Positions 8,654 through 19,625 of a DNA stretch of 64,000 nucleotides are shown here, one piece after another. Source of the stretch: Methanolobus sp. GTDB lineage: Archaea > Halobacteriota > Methanosarcinia > Methanosarcinales > Methanosarcinaceae. Made by a program: the position numbers and the translations under genes. The stretch spans positions 1-64,000 of the forward strand of contig NZ_JADQBY010000016.1 in assembly GCF_016278385.1 (NCBI RefSeq). The letters are read 5' to 3'. The notes beneath the pieces are model-generated. The model did no database searches, was not told the origin of the DNA, and was given only the letters and a program-made list of their open reading frames with translations. The first letter of the stretch is position 1. Each line of letters begins with the position of its first letter.

Positions 8654-9067
8654 ATGAGTTATATTATCAACAAGATAGTCCCGAAACAGCGTAAGATGTC
8701 TACAAAGGTAGGTGGGATTCTAATAATCGTAGGTGAGACTATGTTCCTTTTCTCTCTTCTGAATTTCCTGATGATAACAAGGCTTCAGTATTATAGTTCA
8801 GGGGACAGTTTCATGAGAACACTCTTTCCTCATTACCTTTTCTTCCTTGCAGCATTATTCATTGCGGCATTCATAGGCATGTGGCTGACCTATGTGTATG
8901 TGTTCCCGAGCAAACAGCGGTTTGCACAGGAACAGGCCATCAAGGATGACAGAAGTCCTCTTTTCAACAAGGTTCTGGACATCGAGAGTGAGATCGAAGA
9001 ACTAAAAACCGCTGTCATTGAGCTGTCTAAAAAGATGGATCGCATGGCTGAAAAAGACAAACATTAA
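8654..9067 (+). CDS. Membrane protein with two TM segments and C-terminal coiled coil
   Basis: Hydrophobic stretches plus SEIEELKTAVIELSKKMDRM. Confidence 0.65.
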   Translation: MSYIINKIVPKQRKMSTKVGGILIIVGETMFLFSLLNFLMITRLQYYSSGDSFMRTLFPHYLFFLAALFIAAFIGMWLTYVYVFPSKQRFAQEQAIKDDRSPLFNKVLDIESEIEELKTAVIELSKKMDRMAEKDKH

Positions 9068-9078
9068 TTTCCATTAAA

Positions 9079-9927
9079 ATGACAATAGAGATCGATCCGG
9101 TTTTTGATGAACCTGCACTTGTAGTAAACAACGAAACAAGGGCACTGGTAATTGCTGATATACACCTTGGGATAGAGTGGGATCTCTATAGAAGTGGATT
9201 CTCCATTCCAAGCCGCATGAAACAAGGTCTTGAACGAATACTCGGGTATATCGAACAGGTTTCACCCGACAGAATAATCCTGCTTGGTGATGTGAAGCAC
9301 AATGTACCTCAGATATCCTGGCAGGAACGGGATGAGATTCCCTATTTTCTTTTAATGCTTTCCGATCATGCAATGGTGGACATCTTCCCTGGGAACCACG
9401 ATGGTGGTATCGAGTACCTGCTGCCTGAAAGAAAGAATATAACAGTACATCCTGTACGTGGTTCTGTAATAGAGGGTGTGGGCTATTTCCACGGGCATAC
9501 CTGGCCAGACCCTTCTTTGCTCTGCGCAAAATACATTATTGCTGCTCACAATCATCCGACTATTCGTTTCACTGACTCTCTGGGGTATGCTACAGTAGAG
9601 CAAAGCTGGATAAGGACTCATCTGAATCTTCAGGCACTTCAGGAACATTTCACAAGTCTTGAGCTGGAAAAGGAAAATGGTAACTGGAATGACCCTGAAC
9701 TTATAATCGTGCCGTCATTCAATGAATTATGTGGTGGTGTGGCTTTTAATGAATCCCTGCATGATGATCTGCTTGGACCTCTGTTCTCATCAAAGGGTGT
9801 GGATATTGACAATGCGGAAGCCTATCTTCTGGACGGAACAAATCTCGGGAAACTGAAGAACATAAGGAAGCTGGAAGAGAGCAAGATGCGTCCCTCAAGA
9901 AGAAAAAGAAAGAGAGCTAAAAAATGA
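9079..9927 (+). CDS. Archaeal metallophosphoesterase
   Basis: [38 protein letters not shown]; overlaps the downstream helicase gene. Confidence 0.85.
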   Translation: MTIEIDPVFDEPALVVNNETRALVIADIHLGIEWDLYRSGFSIPSRMKQGLERILGYIEQVSPDRIILLGDVKHNVPQISWQERDEIPYFLLMLSDHAMVDIFPGNHDGGIEYLLPERKNITVHPVRGSVIEGVGYFHGHTWPDPSLLCAKYIIAAHNHPTIRFTDSLGYATVEQSWIRTHLNLQALQEHFTSLELEKENGNWNDPELIIVPSFNELCGGVAFNESLHDDLLGPLFSSKGVDIDNAEAYLLDGTNLGKLKNIRKLEESKMRPSRRKRKRAKK

Positions 9928-12755
9928 GTTTTGGAAATTTTTTTGATTCATTCGACCCACGGATACAAGTTGCCCTTGAAAAACAGGGATTTAAGGCTCC
10001 CACTGAACCTCAGGAACAGGTATTTCCATATATCATGAAAGGAGATCACACATTTCTTATTGCACCTACAGGTTCTGGTAAGACCGAATCAGCAGTCCTT
10101 CCCATATTCCATTCCATTCTTGCCAAGACTCAGGAACAAAGAACGGGTATATCAGTTCTCTACATCACTCCTCTGCGTGCTCTTAATCGTGATATGCTCT
10201 CACGTATCCAGTGGTGGGGGAATGAACTTGGAATTGATGTGCAGGTAAGGCATGGAGATACTTCACAGTATGAGAGGCAGAAACAATCCCGAAAGCCTCC
10301 TGATTTCCTGATAACTACTCCGGAAACTCTGCAGGCAATGTTTACAGGTTCACGCCTGCGGAAGAACCTGGAATATGTGACTCATGTTGTTGTGGATGAG
10401 ATACATGAGATGGCCTCGTCTAAAAGAGGAACCCAGCTTGCAGTGGGTCTTGAAAGGCTTGTGGAACTTTCAGGTGAATTTCAGAGAATAGGGCTTTCAG
10501 CCACAGTGGGAAATCCGGATGAGGTGGCAAAATTCCTTGCTGGCTCGGATAGGGATGTTTCCATTGTTTCTGTTTCCATGCTAAAGCTTCTGGATTTCAA
10601 AGTAGTGAGTCCACATGTGACAGATGAGGACGTAGCGATCTCAAAGAAACTGGCATGTGATGTTAACTTCGCTGCACATCTGCGTTGCGTCAGGGACATA
10701 GTTATGGATAATGTTTCCACTCTTGTTTTTGTAAATACAAGACAGAGTGCAGAGGCACTGGCAGCAGGGTTTAATATGATGGAGCTTCCTGTTGGAGTTC
10801 ACCACGGTTCTCTTTCAGTGGATTCCCGTATTGAGGCGGAAGAATCATTTAAAAACGGAGACCTTCGAGGTCTTATATGCACTTCATCAATGGAGCTGGG
10901 TATTGATATTGGCAATGTGGATCATGTGGTGCAGTACGGCTCCCCTAGACAGGTTTCAAGGCTTCTGCAACGTGTAGGGCGCGCGGGACACAGGATACAT
11001 GAGATCTCCAGAGGTACTATCATTGCCATGGATGCCGATGATATTGCAGAGAGCATGGCAATTTGCAGGCTGGCCATGGACGGTAAAGTTGAGTCGATAT
11101 CTCCTCATATGAATTCTCTTGATGTAATCGCTAACCAGCTATCCGGATTGGTGCTTGATTTTGGCGAAGTTGGAATTGACCGGATATACAGCATCTTGAA
11201 ACGTGCATATCCTTTCAAAGACCTTAAGATAGAGGTTCTCAGGAAAGTCGTCAGTCAGATACTGGAATATCGGATGGTCTGGCAGGAAGAAGGCTCGGAT
11301 TCTATCAGTCGACGGAGAAAAAGCTGGCAATATTATTACGAGAACCTCTCTATGATACCTGATGAGAGAAAGTACGAGATATTCGATATTGTTACCGGCA
11401 GGTCAGTGGGTGTTCTGGACGAGGCTTTTGTTATTAATTTTGCAACTCCCGGGGCTGTTTTCATTACCAAGGGGGATATGTGGCGGGTCATTGAGATGGT
11501 CAGTGACCGTGACAGAATAAAAGTGGAACCTGTAAGAGGTATGGGTGAAATACCAAGCTGGGTCGGTGAGGAGATTCCGGTGCCATTTGAGGTGGCTCAG
11601 GAAGTTGCCAGCATTCGTTCCTTAGTTGCGGGTACGATCCATGATGAAAAAGACGACGAGGACATTGCAAAAGAAGTATGTTCTGTTTATCCTATAGGAC
11701 CTGAAGCTCTGGAAGATTTGCTCTCTATCCTGAAGGAACATGTTGAAGGTGGTTATCCCTTGCCTGATCAGCATATGTTCGTTATAGAGAATGATGGTGA
11801 AGCTGTTCTTATAAACACCTGCCTTGGTCATAATGCGAACGAGACACTGGCAAAAGTTCTCACTTCCCTTCTCGCTGCAAGGTATGGAAGCAGTGTTGCA
11901 CAGGAAATTGATCCTTACAGGATACGAATGACACTTCCACGCAGGATAAAGGCAAAGGAGATTGAGGTTCTTTTGAGGGATATTCAGCCGGAACATATCG
12001 AACCTATTATTGAGATGACTTTGAAGAACACATCATTGATGAAATGGAAGATGGTGCATGTTGCCAGGAAGTTCGGTGCTCTTAGTAAGAATTTGGATTA
12101 TGATCGGATCAGCATGAAGAAACTCCTTGAGATATATCGTGACACTGCAATGTATGATGAGGTCATAAGGGAGATCTTTCACAATATGCTGGATGTGAAA
12201 AGGGTTACGGATATACTTACTCAAATGGCTTCAGGAAAGATTCTTATTGTTGTCAGTGGCCCAACACCATTAGGAAGTTGTGGTTTTTCCATGAAGCGTG
12301 ATCTAGTAGCTCCGGAAAAGGCAGATAGGTCTATTGTTATGGCTTTGAAAGAACGTATCATGAATGATAATGTGATACTTTTCTGTGTACATTGCAAGAA
12401 GTGGACCTCGAGAAGAATGGTAAAAAATGTTCCTGAAAAAATAATATGTCCTGTTTGTGATTCCGGTCTTGTGGCTGCCTTGAAGCCGTGGGAAGATGAA
12501 GAGATAAAGCTTGTGAAAAAACAGGATAAAGTCACTTCGAAAGAAGATATAAAACGTATAAGAAGGGTTTACAGGAATGCAAATATCGTGATGACTCATG
12601 GGAATCTGGCAGTTGTAGCACTTGCAAGCAGGGGTGTAGGGCCGGAAATGGCAACAAGGGTTATACAAAAAATGCGGCATGATGAAGAGGCATTCTATCG
12701 TGATATTTTGGTTGCTGAAAGGAACTATGCTAAAAATAAAAGATTCTGGAGCTAA
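9924..12755 (+). CDS. lhr: Lhr-type DEAD/DEAH-box helicase
   Basis: [32 protein letters not shown]; long Lhr-type C-terminus with a C-x2-C/C-x2-C zinc motif. Confidence 0.9.
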   Translation: MSFGNFFDSFDPRIQVALEKQGFKAPTEPQEQVFPYIMKGDHTFLIAPTGSGKTESAVLPIFHSILAKTQEQRTGISVLYITPLRALNRDMLSRIQWWGNELGIDVQVRHGDTSQYERQKQSRKPPDFLITTPETLQAMFTGSRLRKNLEYVTHVVVDEIHEMASSKRGTQLAVGLERLVELSGEFQRIGLSATVGNPDEVAKFLAGSDRDVSIVSVSMLKLLDFKVVSPHVTDEDVAISKKLACDVNFAAHLRCVRDIVMDNVSTLVFVNTRQSAEALAAGFNMMELPVGVHHGSLSVDSRIEAEESFKNGDLRGLICTSSMELGIDIGNVDHVVQYGSPRQVSRLLQRVGRAGHRIHEISRGTIIAMDADDIAESMAICRLAMDGKVESISPHMNSLDVIANQLSGLVLDFGEVGIDRIYSILKRAYPFKDLKIEVLRKVVSQILEYRMVWQEEGSDSISRRRKSWQYYYENLSMIPDERKYEIFDIVTGRSVGVLDEAFVINFATPGAVFITKGDMWRVIEMVSDRDRIKVEPVRGMGEIPSWVGEEIPVPFEVAQEVASIRSLVAGTIHDEKDDEDIAKEVCSVYPIGPEALEDLLSILKEHVEGGYPLPDQHMFVIENDGEAVLINTCLGHNANETLAKVLTSLLAARYGSSVAQEIDPYRIRMTLPRRIKAKEIEVLLRDIQPEHIEPIIEMTLKNTSLMKWKMVHVARKFGALSKNLDYDRISMKKLLEIYRDTAMYDEVIREIFHNMLDVKRVTDILTQMASGKILIVVSGPTPLGSCGFSMKRDLVAPEKADRSIVMALKERIMNDNVILFCVHCKKWTSRRMVKNVPEKIICPVCDSGLVAALKPWEDEEIKLVKKQDKVTSKEDIKRIRRVYRNANIVMTHGNLAVVALASRGVGPEMATRVIQKMRHDEEAFYRDILVAERNYAKNKRFWS

Positions 12756-12858
12756 CATGCTTTTATTTGTAAGGCTGGTTGTATAGGTAATCTTAATATA
12801 AAAAAAGTACAGACTTTAAATGGGTAAGTATTTTTGATAGTAAATCGGGAGGTTAAGA

Positions 12859-13044
12859 ATGCAATCGTTTATAGTTGAGCATTATCTGCAAAAGAAAATT
12901 GATATCTATTGTGGTGGTCCTGACAGGTTCTATGGTGTTGTTGAAGCATGTGCTGATGGTGTTTTGACCATTAAGGACAATGATATGTATACGCATATTG
13001 CCATTAATAAGATTATTGCAATCTGGAGCGATGAGAAAAAGTAA
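12859..13044 (+). CDS. Small conserved protein, paralog of 59386..59583 (MM0924-like)
   Basis: MQSFIVEH...YCGG...G.V.AC.DGVLT...HI.I..II.I shared by both. Confidence 0.75.
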   Translation: MQSFIVEHYLQKKIDIYCGGPDRFYGVVEACADGVLTIKDNDMYTHIAINKIIAIWSDEKK

Positions 13045-13210
13045 ATGAGAAGCAACTAAAAACGAATACCTGCTTTTCAGTAATTTATTTTTCTAATGTG
13101 CTATTTTCCTAAATGTTTACTATTTAGTAGTTCTTATGAATTTCAATTTTGCCTATACTTGTAAACCAATTTGTTCATGTCTATTAATTTAGTTTTTCTA
13201 ATTTTCTGCA

Positions 13211-13284
13211 TCCCTCTGCTTCAATCCAATAGCTTTATATCTGATGTTCCCTCTGCTTCAATCCAATAGTTTTATATCTGATGT
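13211..13284 (+). promoter_or_regulatory. Two tandem 37-bp copies upstream of mtaA, each with a TATA-like TTTATAT
   Basis: TCCCTCTGCTTCAATCCAATAG(C/T)TTTATATCTGATGT twice, one difference, ending 48 bp before the mtaA ATG. Confidence 0.75.
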
Positions 13285-13332
13285 TACTCAAATCAGGGTG
13301 ACTTAAATCTACTCAACAGAGAAGGATTCATT

Positions 13333-14343
13333 ATGAACATGAAAGAAAGATTACTCAAAGCATTAAAAGGTGAAGAAGTCGACAAAGTACCTGTTTGCAC
13401 TGTAACACAGTCCGCTATTGTTGAGCTTATGGATCAGACCGGTGCAGCATGGCCAGAGGCACACACCGACGCACAGAAGATGGCAGACCTTGCAATCGCA
13501 TCATACGAAGTATGCGGTCTTGAGGGTGTAAGAGCTCCATATTGTCTCACAGTACTTGCAGAAGCAATGGGTTGTGAAGTCAACATGGGTACAAAGAACA
13601 GGCAGCCTTCAGTTACCGATCACCCATACCCAAAGGGTGTTGACAACCTTGTTATGCCAGAGAATCTCCTTACAGTAGGCAGGATTCCTGTTGTACTCGA
13701 AACAATGAAACTCATCAGGGACAAAGTAGGAGATGAAGTACCTATAATTGCAGGTATGGAAGGTCCAGTTACCCTTGCATCTGACCTTGCAAGTGTAAAG
13801 AAGTTCATGAAATGGTCCATCAAGGCACCAGCAGACTTCGACACAATTCTTGACTTCGCATGTGATGCATGTATCCAGTATGCAAACGCACTCTTCGATG
13901 CAGGCGCAGACGTTATCAGTGTACCAGACCCAGTAGCCTCACCTGACCTGATGTCACCAGACACATTTGACAAGCAGCTCAAGCCATTCCTTCAGAAGTT
14001 CGCAGATGGTGTCAAGGGCCCAATGATTCTCCACGTTTGTGGCGATGTATCACCAATCCTTGAAATGATGGCAGACTGCCACTTCCCATCCATCAGTATT
14101 GAAGAGAAGGTAAAGGATCTTGCAGGCGCAAAAGCAAAAGTAGCTGGAAAGGTCACAATCTGTGGTAACGTTTCAAGTCCTTTTGTTCTTCTTGCAGGCG
14201 ATGCAGCAACTGTCAAGGCAGCTGCAACAAAGGCTCTTGAAGACGGCGTCGATGTACTTGCACCAGGCTGTGGAATTGCACCTGACACTCCAGTTGCAAA
14301 CCTTAAAGCAATGGTCGAAGCAAGAGACGAATTCTACGCATAA
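13333..14343 (+). CDS. mtaA: Methylcobamide:CoM methyltransferase MtaA
   Basis: VDKVPVCTVTQSAIVELMD, CLTVLAEAMGCEVNMGTKNRQPSVT, ADPVASPDLMSP-type regions, HVCGDVSPILEMMADC. Confidence 0.9.
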   Translation: MNMKERLLKALKGEEVDKVPVCTVTQSAIVELMDQTGAAWPEAHTDAQKMADLAIASYEVCGLEGVRAPYCLTVLAEAMGCEVNMGTKNRQPSVTDHPYPKGVDNLVMPENLLTVGRIPVVLETMKLIRDKVGDEVPIIAGMEGPVTLASDLASVKKFMKWSIKAPADFDTILDFACDACIQYANALFDAGADVISVPDPVASPDLMSPDTFDKQLKPFLQKFADGVKGPMILHVCGDVSPILEMMADCHFPSISIEEKVKDLAGAKAKVAGKVTICGNVSSPFVLLAGDAATVKAAATKALEDGVDVLAPGCGIAPDTPVANLKAMVEARDEFYA

Positions 14344-14353
14344 ATTTTCTAAA

Positions 14354-14387
14354 CAGACATGCCATAGTTCAACTATGGTCGTGTCTG
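14354..14387 (+). terminator. Hairpin plus T-run downstream of mtaA
   Basis: CAGACAtgCCATAGTtcaACTATGGtcgTGTCTG followed by CATTTTTTTA. Confidence 0.6.
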
Positions 14388-14567
14388 CATTTTTTTATTC
14401 AGTTTCTATTAATTTTCCTTCTATTGCTTTTGTTTTCATTATTCACTGTTAACATAAATTTTTAATATAACCTAGTTGCATCTTTAATTGCTCATATGAT
14501 ATTTGGGCTACGAATTCGTCTTTTGAAAGTTAACTTTGGATTTTTAATTTCAAAATGGAGGAATATT

Positions 14568-16499
14568 ATGCACTATAGTCTGGGAATTGATGCTGGCGGT
14601 ACGTATACGGATGCTATTCTGGTAAGGGATTCAGATGCTTCTGTGGTAGATTCGAATAAATCACTTACAACATATCCTGATCTTGTTGCAGGTATCAGGA
14701 ATGCGATCGATGGACTTGATTCGCAGTATCTTAAAAATGTAAATCTCGTATCCGTTTCAACGACTCTTGCTACAAACACAGTGCTTGAAGGTACAGGAAG
14801 TCCGGTGGCTCTTATTCTTGTTGGGGAACACCCTGTAAAAGGCGATTTCCCGGCAAAATATGTTCTTTCAATTTCTGGTGGTCATGGTTTTAATGGTGAG
14901 GAAATTGAAAAACCTGATATTGGTGCGGTACGGGAATTTACTCAAAAGATTAAAGATGATGTTGCTGCTTTTGCAGTTTCATCTGTTTTCAGTATTCGAA
15001 ATCCGGAACATGAAATGGCCATTACTGATGTGATACATGAAATGACAGGATTGCCTGTAGTCTGTGGTCATGAACTTTCCCAGGATCTTGGTGCATATGA
15101 GAGAGCAGTTACTGCATCCTTGAATGCCCAGTTACTTCCAATTTCTCATAAATTTATTCTTTCTGTAATGGATGAGATAAAAAGAAAAAATATTGATGCC
15201 AGATTACTGATGCTAAAATGTGATGGTACTGTTGTAGGTTTGAAAGATGCCTTGGAAAAACCTGTAGAATCTATTTTTTCCGGTCCAGCTGCAAGTCTTG
15301 TTGGAGCATCTTTCCTTTCAGGAAAAAACACATGTGCAGTGGTGGATGTTGGTGGAACAAGCACCGATGTTTCAGCAATAACTAATGGTGTACCGGAGTT
15401 ATCTGATACAGGGGCTGTTGTGGGTGGCTGGAAAACCAAAGTTCGTGCAACAAGGATGGAAACTTCTGCGATGGGTGGTGATAGTCATGTGTGGACGTGT
15501 TCCAAAGCAATATACATTGGACCGAGGCGAGTTATTCCTCTTTGCCTTGCCTCTTCTAAATATCCGGGATTCCTGGACAAATTGAAAAAGAGTGTCGCTC
15601 CTTTAAGAAGTGTGCTTGACAGGAACATTCAACCGACCAAATTTTTCATGAGATCAGGATATGAACCCATTGGCCTTGATGAGTCGGAAACTGAAATGTT
15701 CAAAGTAATCGGTAATGAGCCAATGAGCCTGAATGAAATTGCCAGCTTGTCTAAAAAGTATCCTTCTACTGTTATGATTGACTCACTAATTCAGAAACGA
15801 TTGATACAGGCAATCGGTTTCACTCCAACGGATGCTCTTCATGTACTTGGCGATTATACTTTCTGGGATGTTGAGGCATCCAAAGTAGGAGCTGAAAAGC
15901 TTAGTAATCTTAATAAGATGACCCCCCTTGAATTCTGCAATAATGTCAAGGATATTGTAGCAAGGAACATGGCTTTTAATCTGATGTCTTATCTTCTTCC
16001 TGATGTCGAAAGGTCAGGCATCAAAAAAATAGTTGATGGGGAATTCAATGCCAGGTTCAAGGTAGATATCCCTGTAGTTTTGCTAGGTGGTCCAGTTGCA
16101 GCTTACCGGGAAAATATGGAAAGCATAATTGATGCACAAATAATTATTCCTGAACATGCGGAAGTTGGAAATGCTGCAGGAGCTCTTTTTGGAAAAGGTA
16201 TCAAAAGAATTGAGATAATCATAAGACCAATTTCTGTTGCAGATCCTGATCAGGGCTACCTTGTATTTTCTCCAATTGGAAGGAACGATTTTAAGAAATA
16301 TCGGGAAGCTGTGGAATATGCAAATAAACATGGAAAAAATATGGTTCTTGATTACATGGGTGAATGTGGTGTAAGTAAAGATAATATTGATGTCAAGATG
16401 ACTAAAAAGACTTTTTCACCAGAGGGTTGGAAGCATGCTCCTCTTGAAACCATAATTACAATTTCGGGAATAGGCTATCCTAAAAAATTCATAATGTAA
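14568..16499 (+). CDS. Hydantoinase/oxoprolinase-type ASKHA family protein
   Basis: LGIDAGGTYTDAILV, STTLATNTVLEG, CAVVDVGGTSTDVSAI, GGPVAAY; RBS GGAGGAA before ATG 14568. Confidence 0.8.
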   Translation: MHYSLGIDAGGTYTDAILVRDSDASVVDSNKSLTTYPDLVAGIRNAIDGLDSQYLKNVNLVSVSTTLATNTVLEGTGSPVALILVGEHPVKGDFPAKYVLSISGGHGFNGEEIEKPDIGAVREFTQKIKDDVAAFAVSSVFSIRNPEHEMAITDVIHEMTGLPVVCGHELSQDLGAYERAVTASLNAQLLPISHKFILSVMDEIKRKNIDARLLMLKCDGTVVGLKDALEKPVESIFSGPAASLVGASFLSGKNTCAVVDVGGTSTDVSAITNGVPELSDTGAVVGGWKTKVRATRMETSAMGGDSHVWTCSKAIYIGPRRVIPLCLASSKYPGFLDKLKKSVAPLRSVLDRNIQPTKFFMRSGYEPIGLDESETEMFKVIGNEPMSLNEIASLSKKYPSTVMIDSLIQKRLIQAIGFTPTDALHVLGDYTFWDVEASKVGAEKLSNLNKMTPLEFCNNVKDIVARNMAFNLMSYLLPDVERSGIKKIVDGEFNARFKVDIPVVLLGGPVAAYRENMESIIDAQIIIPEHAEVGNAAGALFGKGIKRIEIIIRPISVADPDQGYLVFSPIGRNDFKKYREAVEYANKHGKNMVLDYMGECGVSKDNIDVKMTKKTFSPEGWKHAPLETIITISGIGYPKKFIM

Positions 16500-16612
16500 C
16501 TCTTACATTAATATTCTATTTTTTTTTGTAAAATATCTGAAAATGAACATACTATCCAGTATGGAATATTAATCTATTAAGAAAAAAAAGAAAAAAGAAA
16601 CAAGTTCTAAAT

Positions 16613-17998
16613 TTAGAACTTGTAGTTTGCATCTGGTCTGAATACAGCGACCTCTGCCTTGTATTTCTCCATGCAGTCACTCATGAAGGTTTCGGATTCG
16701 TCGGTCATTGCGTCAAGTGATGCTTTTGCGTCCTTGAGTGCATTGATCTCGAACTTGGACATGACGAGTTTCTTGCTGTCTGCTGCGTTGAGGATGTCAA
16801 CACTTGAGATTGCTGCGTTCTTTGCACGGAGGAAAAGGTCGTCTCCGTCCTTTACGATTGCCTGTCCTACCTTGTATGCGTTGTCGTATGCAAGGACGTA
16901 TCCCTGTGGGTCTCTGTACTTGTCAGAGAGTACGAGGATGTCACGAAGCATCTTTGCGTTTCCGGTCTCTGTTGCTACGTTAAGCATTGCTGCATCGTAG
17001 TTCAGGGATTCGGACCAGCACTGTACTGAGGTACCACCGAATTCTGCATGGTATTCAACAGATTCGTTTGACCAGAGGTCACAGCACTGCATGACAAGGT
17101 TACCCATTACGTCAGAGTGAGCACAGGTTGAGGTCTTTCCTTCCTGAGCAATTGGGCATCCGGTGATGGACTTTACGATTGTGTTCTCGTATCCACAGTC
17201 CTTTCCTGGACCCTGAGCACCTGCTTCATATCCAGCGAGTGTTCTTGGTGCAGAGATTGCTCTTGCAATGATTGCAAGGGTGTGTGCAAGGTTCTTGTCG
17301 AGGAGACCACCAGCAATGAACATTGCGGTGTTTGCCTGTGCACAGTCTGTGTCACCAGCTGCAATTCTACCCTTCTTGTCTGCGATCTTCCTTATGTCAG
17401 ACCAAATCATGGTCATGTCAATTGAACCGAGGCAGCCAATTCCGTAAATGAGGCCAGGTACATCGTTTCTGAGAATTGCGTAGTCAAGAATTTCCTTACC
17501 GCCCATTGTTTCGATGGACAGGAAGTCAGCTCCTGCTTCTGCAACAGCTTCGAATGACTCCATAAGGGTGTCATATTTTGCACCAATCAGTGCAAGAAGG
17601 TCACGGTCTTCACGGATGTCACCAGGTGTGTGTCTGAGACCACATTTGATTCCGTATTCTTCGTGGTATTCTTCAAGGATTGTCTTCTGTACGTGAGCGA
17701 CTTCTCCTCCCCATGTTGGGTTGTTGGTCATCTGCTCTACGTGTTCTGTTTCCAGTGATACTGCAGGGAAACCGACCTGTACAGCTCTTGCCATGATGTC
17801 GGTTGTAAGTCTGCGGTATTCAGAAACGAGTTTCTCCTTGGAGACACCTGCTTCAGGTCTTGGTGCGTAGTTAACTTCTGCTGTTACGTATCCTGCACCT
17901 ACTTCTAAACCGAGTTCTGCCTTGACTGGGTAAACTGACTTACCGAAGATCATGTCGTCAGCAGCTTTGTATGCCATTGATGTGTATCTTTTAACCAT
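16613..17998 (-). CDS. mtaB: Methanol:corrinoid methyltransferase MtaB
   Basis: MVKRYTSMAYKAADDMIFGKSVYPVKAELGLEVGAGYVTAEVNYAPRP, directly downstream of mtaC. Confidence 0.93.
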   Translation of the reverse strand: MVKRYTSMAYKAADDMIFGKSVYPVKAELGLEVGAGYVTAEVNYAPRPEAGVSKEKLVSEYRRLTTDIMARAVQVGFPAVSLETEHVEQMTNNPTWGGEVAHVQKTILEEYHEEYGIKCGLRHTPGDIREDRDLLALIGAKYDTLMESFEAVAEAGADFLSIETMGGKEILDYAILRNDVPGLIYGIGCLGSIDMTMIWSDIRKIADKKGRIAAGDTDCAQANTAMFIAGGLLDKNLAHTLAIIARAISAPRTLAGYEAGAQGPGKDCGYENTIVKSITGCPIAQEGKTSTCAHSDVMGNLVMQCCDLWSNESVEYHAEFGGTSVQCWSESLNYDAAMLNVATETGNAKMLRDILVLSDKYRDPQGYVLAYDNAYKVGQAIVKDGDDLFLRAKNAAISSVDILNAADSKKLVMSKFEINALKDAKASLDAMTDESETFMSDCMEKYKAEVAVFRPDANYKF

Positions 17999-18010
17999 AT
18001 CTCTCACTCC

Positions 18011-18772
18011 TTAGTGTTTGTGGAAAGTCTCCTTGAGTTGTGCGAGTCCTTTTCCTGCAAGGATTGCATTTGCCATCTTTGGTGCATCTGCTGCTTCTTC
18101 TCCATATACACCAAGTTCATACTGTACTACGAAGTCCTGGTTTACTGCTCCGCCACCACACTGGAATGGTACCTTGAGACCAGATTCGAGAAGTCTGTCG
18201 TTTACTTCCTTGAATGCATACATTGTTGTTGTCATCAATGCTGTTCCGGTAAGCATCATTGGGCTTTCCTTCTTTACAGCTGCGATTACTTCATCGACTG
18301 GGCAGTCACGGCCAAGGTCAACTACTTCAAAGCCAGCTGCTCTGAGGAGTGCTGCTACGATTGTCTTTCCGATGTCGTGTACGTCACCTTCTGCTACGTG
18401 GCAGACGATCTTTCCTTTTGGTTTAGGTGCAGATCCGCCCTGTTCTTTACAGAACTCGATACCCTCGAGCATTGCATCTGCTGACATCATAACGTTTGGC
18501 AGGAAGATTGTGCCCTGGTCGTACAGGTCTGTGACGATCTTCATTCCGACCATCAGCACATCGTCGATGAGCTTAATTGCGTCTGCTCCGCCTTCGATTG
18601 CCTTCTCAAGGCCTTCGATAACGTCGTCCTCTTCTCCATCAAAGATTGCAGCACATATTGTTCTTGCTGGTTCTGCTTTAGGGAACATCTCAGCTGCTAA
18701 CTCTTCTGGTGACTGTGCTTTTTCTTTCTGCACATTGTACCTTATTAATATTTTACTTGGGTCTATATCCAT
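18011..18772 (-). CDS. mtaC: Methanol corrinoid protein MtaC
   Basis: B12-binding GDVHDIGKTIV motif; immediately upstream of mtaB. Confidence 0.93.
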   Translation of the reverse strand: MDIDPSKILIRYNVQKEKAQSPEELAAEMFPKAEPARTICAAIFDGEEDDVIEGLEKAIEGGADAIKLIDDVLMVGMKIVTDLYDQGTIFLPNVMMSADAMLEGIEFCKEQGGSAPKPKGKIVCHVAEGDVHDIGKTIVAALLRAAGFEVVDLGRDCPVDEVIAAVKKESPMMLTGTALMTTTMYAFKEVNDRLLESGLKVPFQCGGGAVNQDFVVQYELGVYGEEAADAPKMANAILAGKGLAQLKETFHKH

Positions 18773-19625
18773 CTAATTCTACCTCCTTAGATCTAGATTG
18801 CCTTCCTGCTACTTGTCATACGTTCAAGCGAAGGTATGCTGTAAAGCAGCAGATGGATATCTGTTGGTTCATGCCTCTGATTGATACAGCAAATGTCTCC
18901 ACAACAATTTGCTAACAACCTTTAGTCATTCACTAACTTCATCTTTCCACACAATTACATAATCTAAGCTGGTATTTAAACATAACGGTTTCGGTATTTT
19001 ATAATATAATTCGAATACAAATTGTATATATATTTTTCAACAGTTTCTGCTGTTTTCTTTTTTACTGGTTCTTTAATAGGCTGCAGTCTGATTATATTTA
19101 CACTGTATCGGTTGTACTTCCTTATTTATGTATATATCACGCTGATAAAATTGCATATGTGTCGGTTAACTTTAAATATAACTGGTCATTTTCACGATTT
19201 TTACGCTTGTAACTAAAGTTTGCTTGTCATAGATGTTTTCTTTTTACCACTTATATATTTATTAAACCAGTTTGAAATTCTACATGTATTCAAAATAAAA
19301 TTCATTTGTTGGGTGGGATTCTCCTGTTTTGTAATTATTTTGATGTAACTTCTCGTTTAGTGGTTTCATTGTTAACCGTTCAATTTAAGCATCGTCATAT
19401 GTCGAAGTCTACATTATAACTGTCGGTTTATTTTGTATGTGTTTGATTTCAACAGATCTGTACGTAATACTTATATAATATCTACGAATCTTACATTTTT
19501 CCTACAATCGCTGATAAACAGTTACCATTTTATTCGATAATATGAAGCGCTGGTTTGCAAGAAAAAAACGAAAATCAGTGAAAAAAAGGAGCTACAGAAC
19601 CTATTGGAATGCAGCTACATTATAA

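Noticed and set aside
18018-18776. 252-aa plus-strand ORF antisense to mtaC
   Set aside because: Mirror frame of a strongly supported mtaC; low-complexity Ser/Ala/Pro composition typical of antisense ORFs.
19542-19625. Short basic plus-strand ORF MKRWFARKKRKSVKKRSYRTYWNAATL
   Set aside because: 27 aa with no clear RBS; purine-rich DNA produces such peptides by chance.
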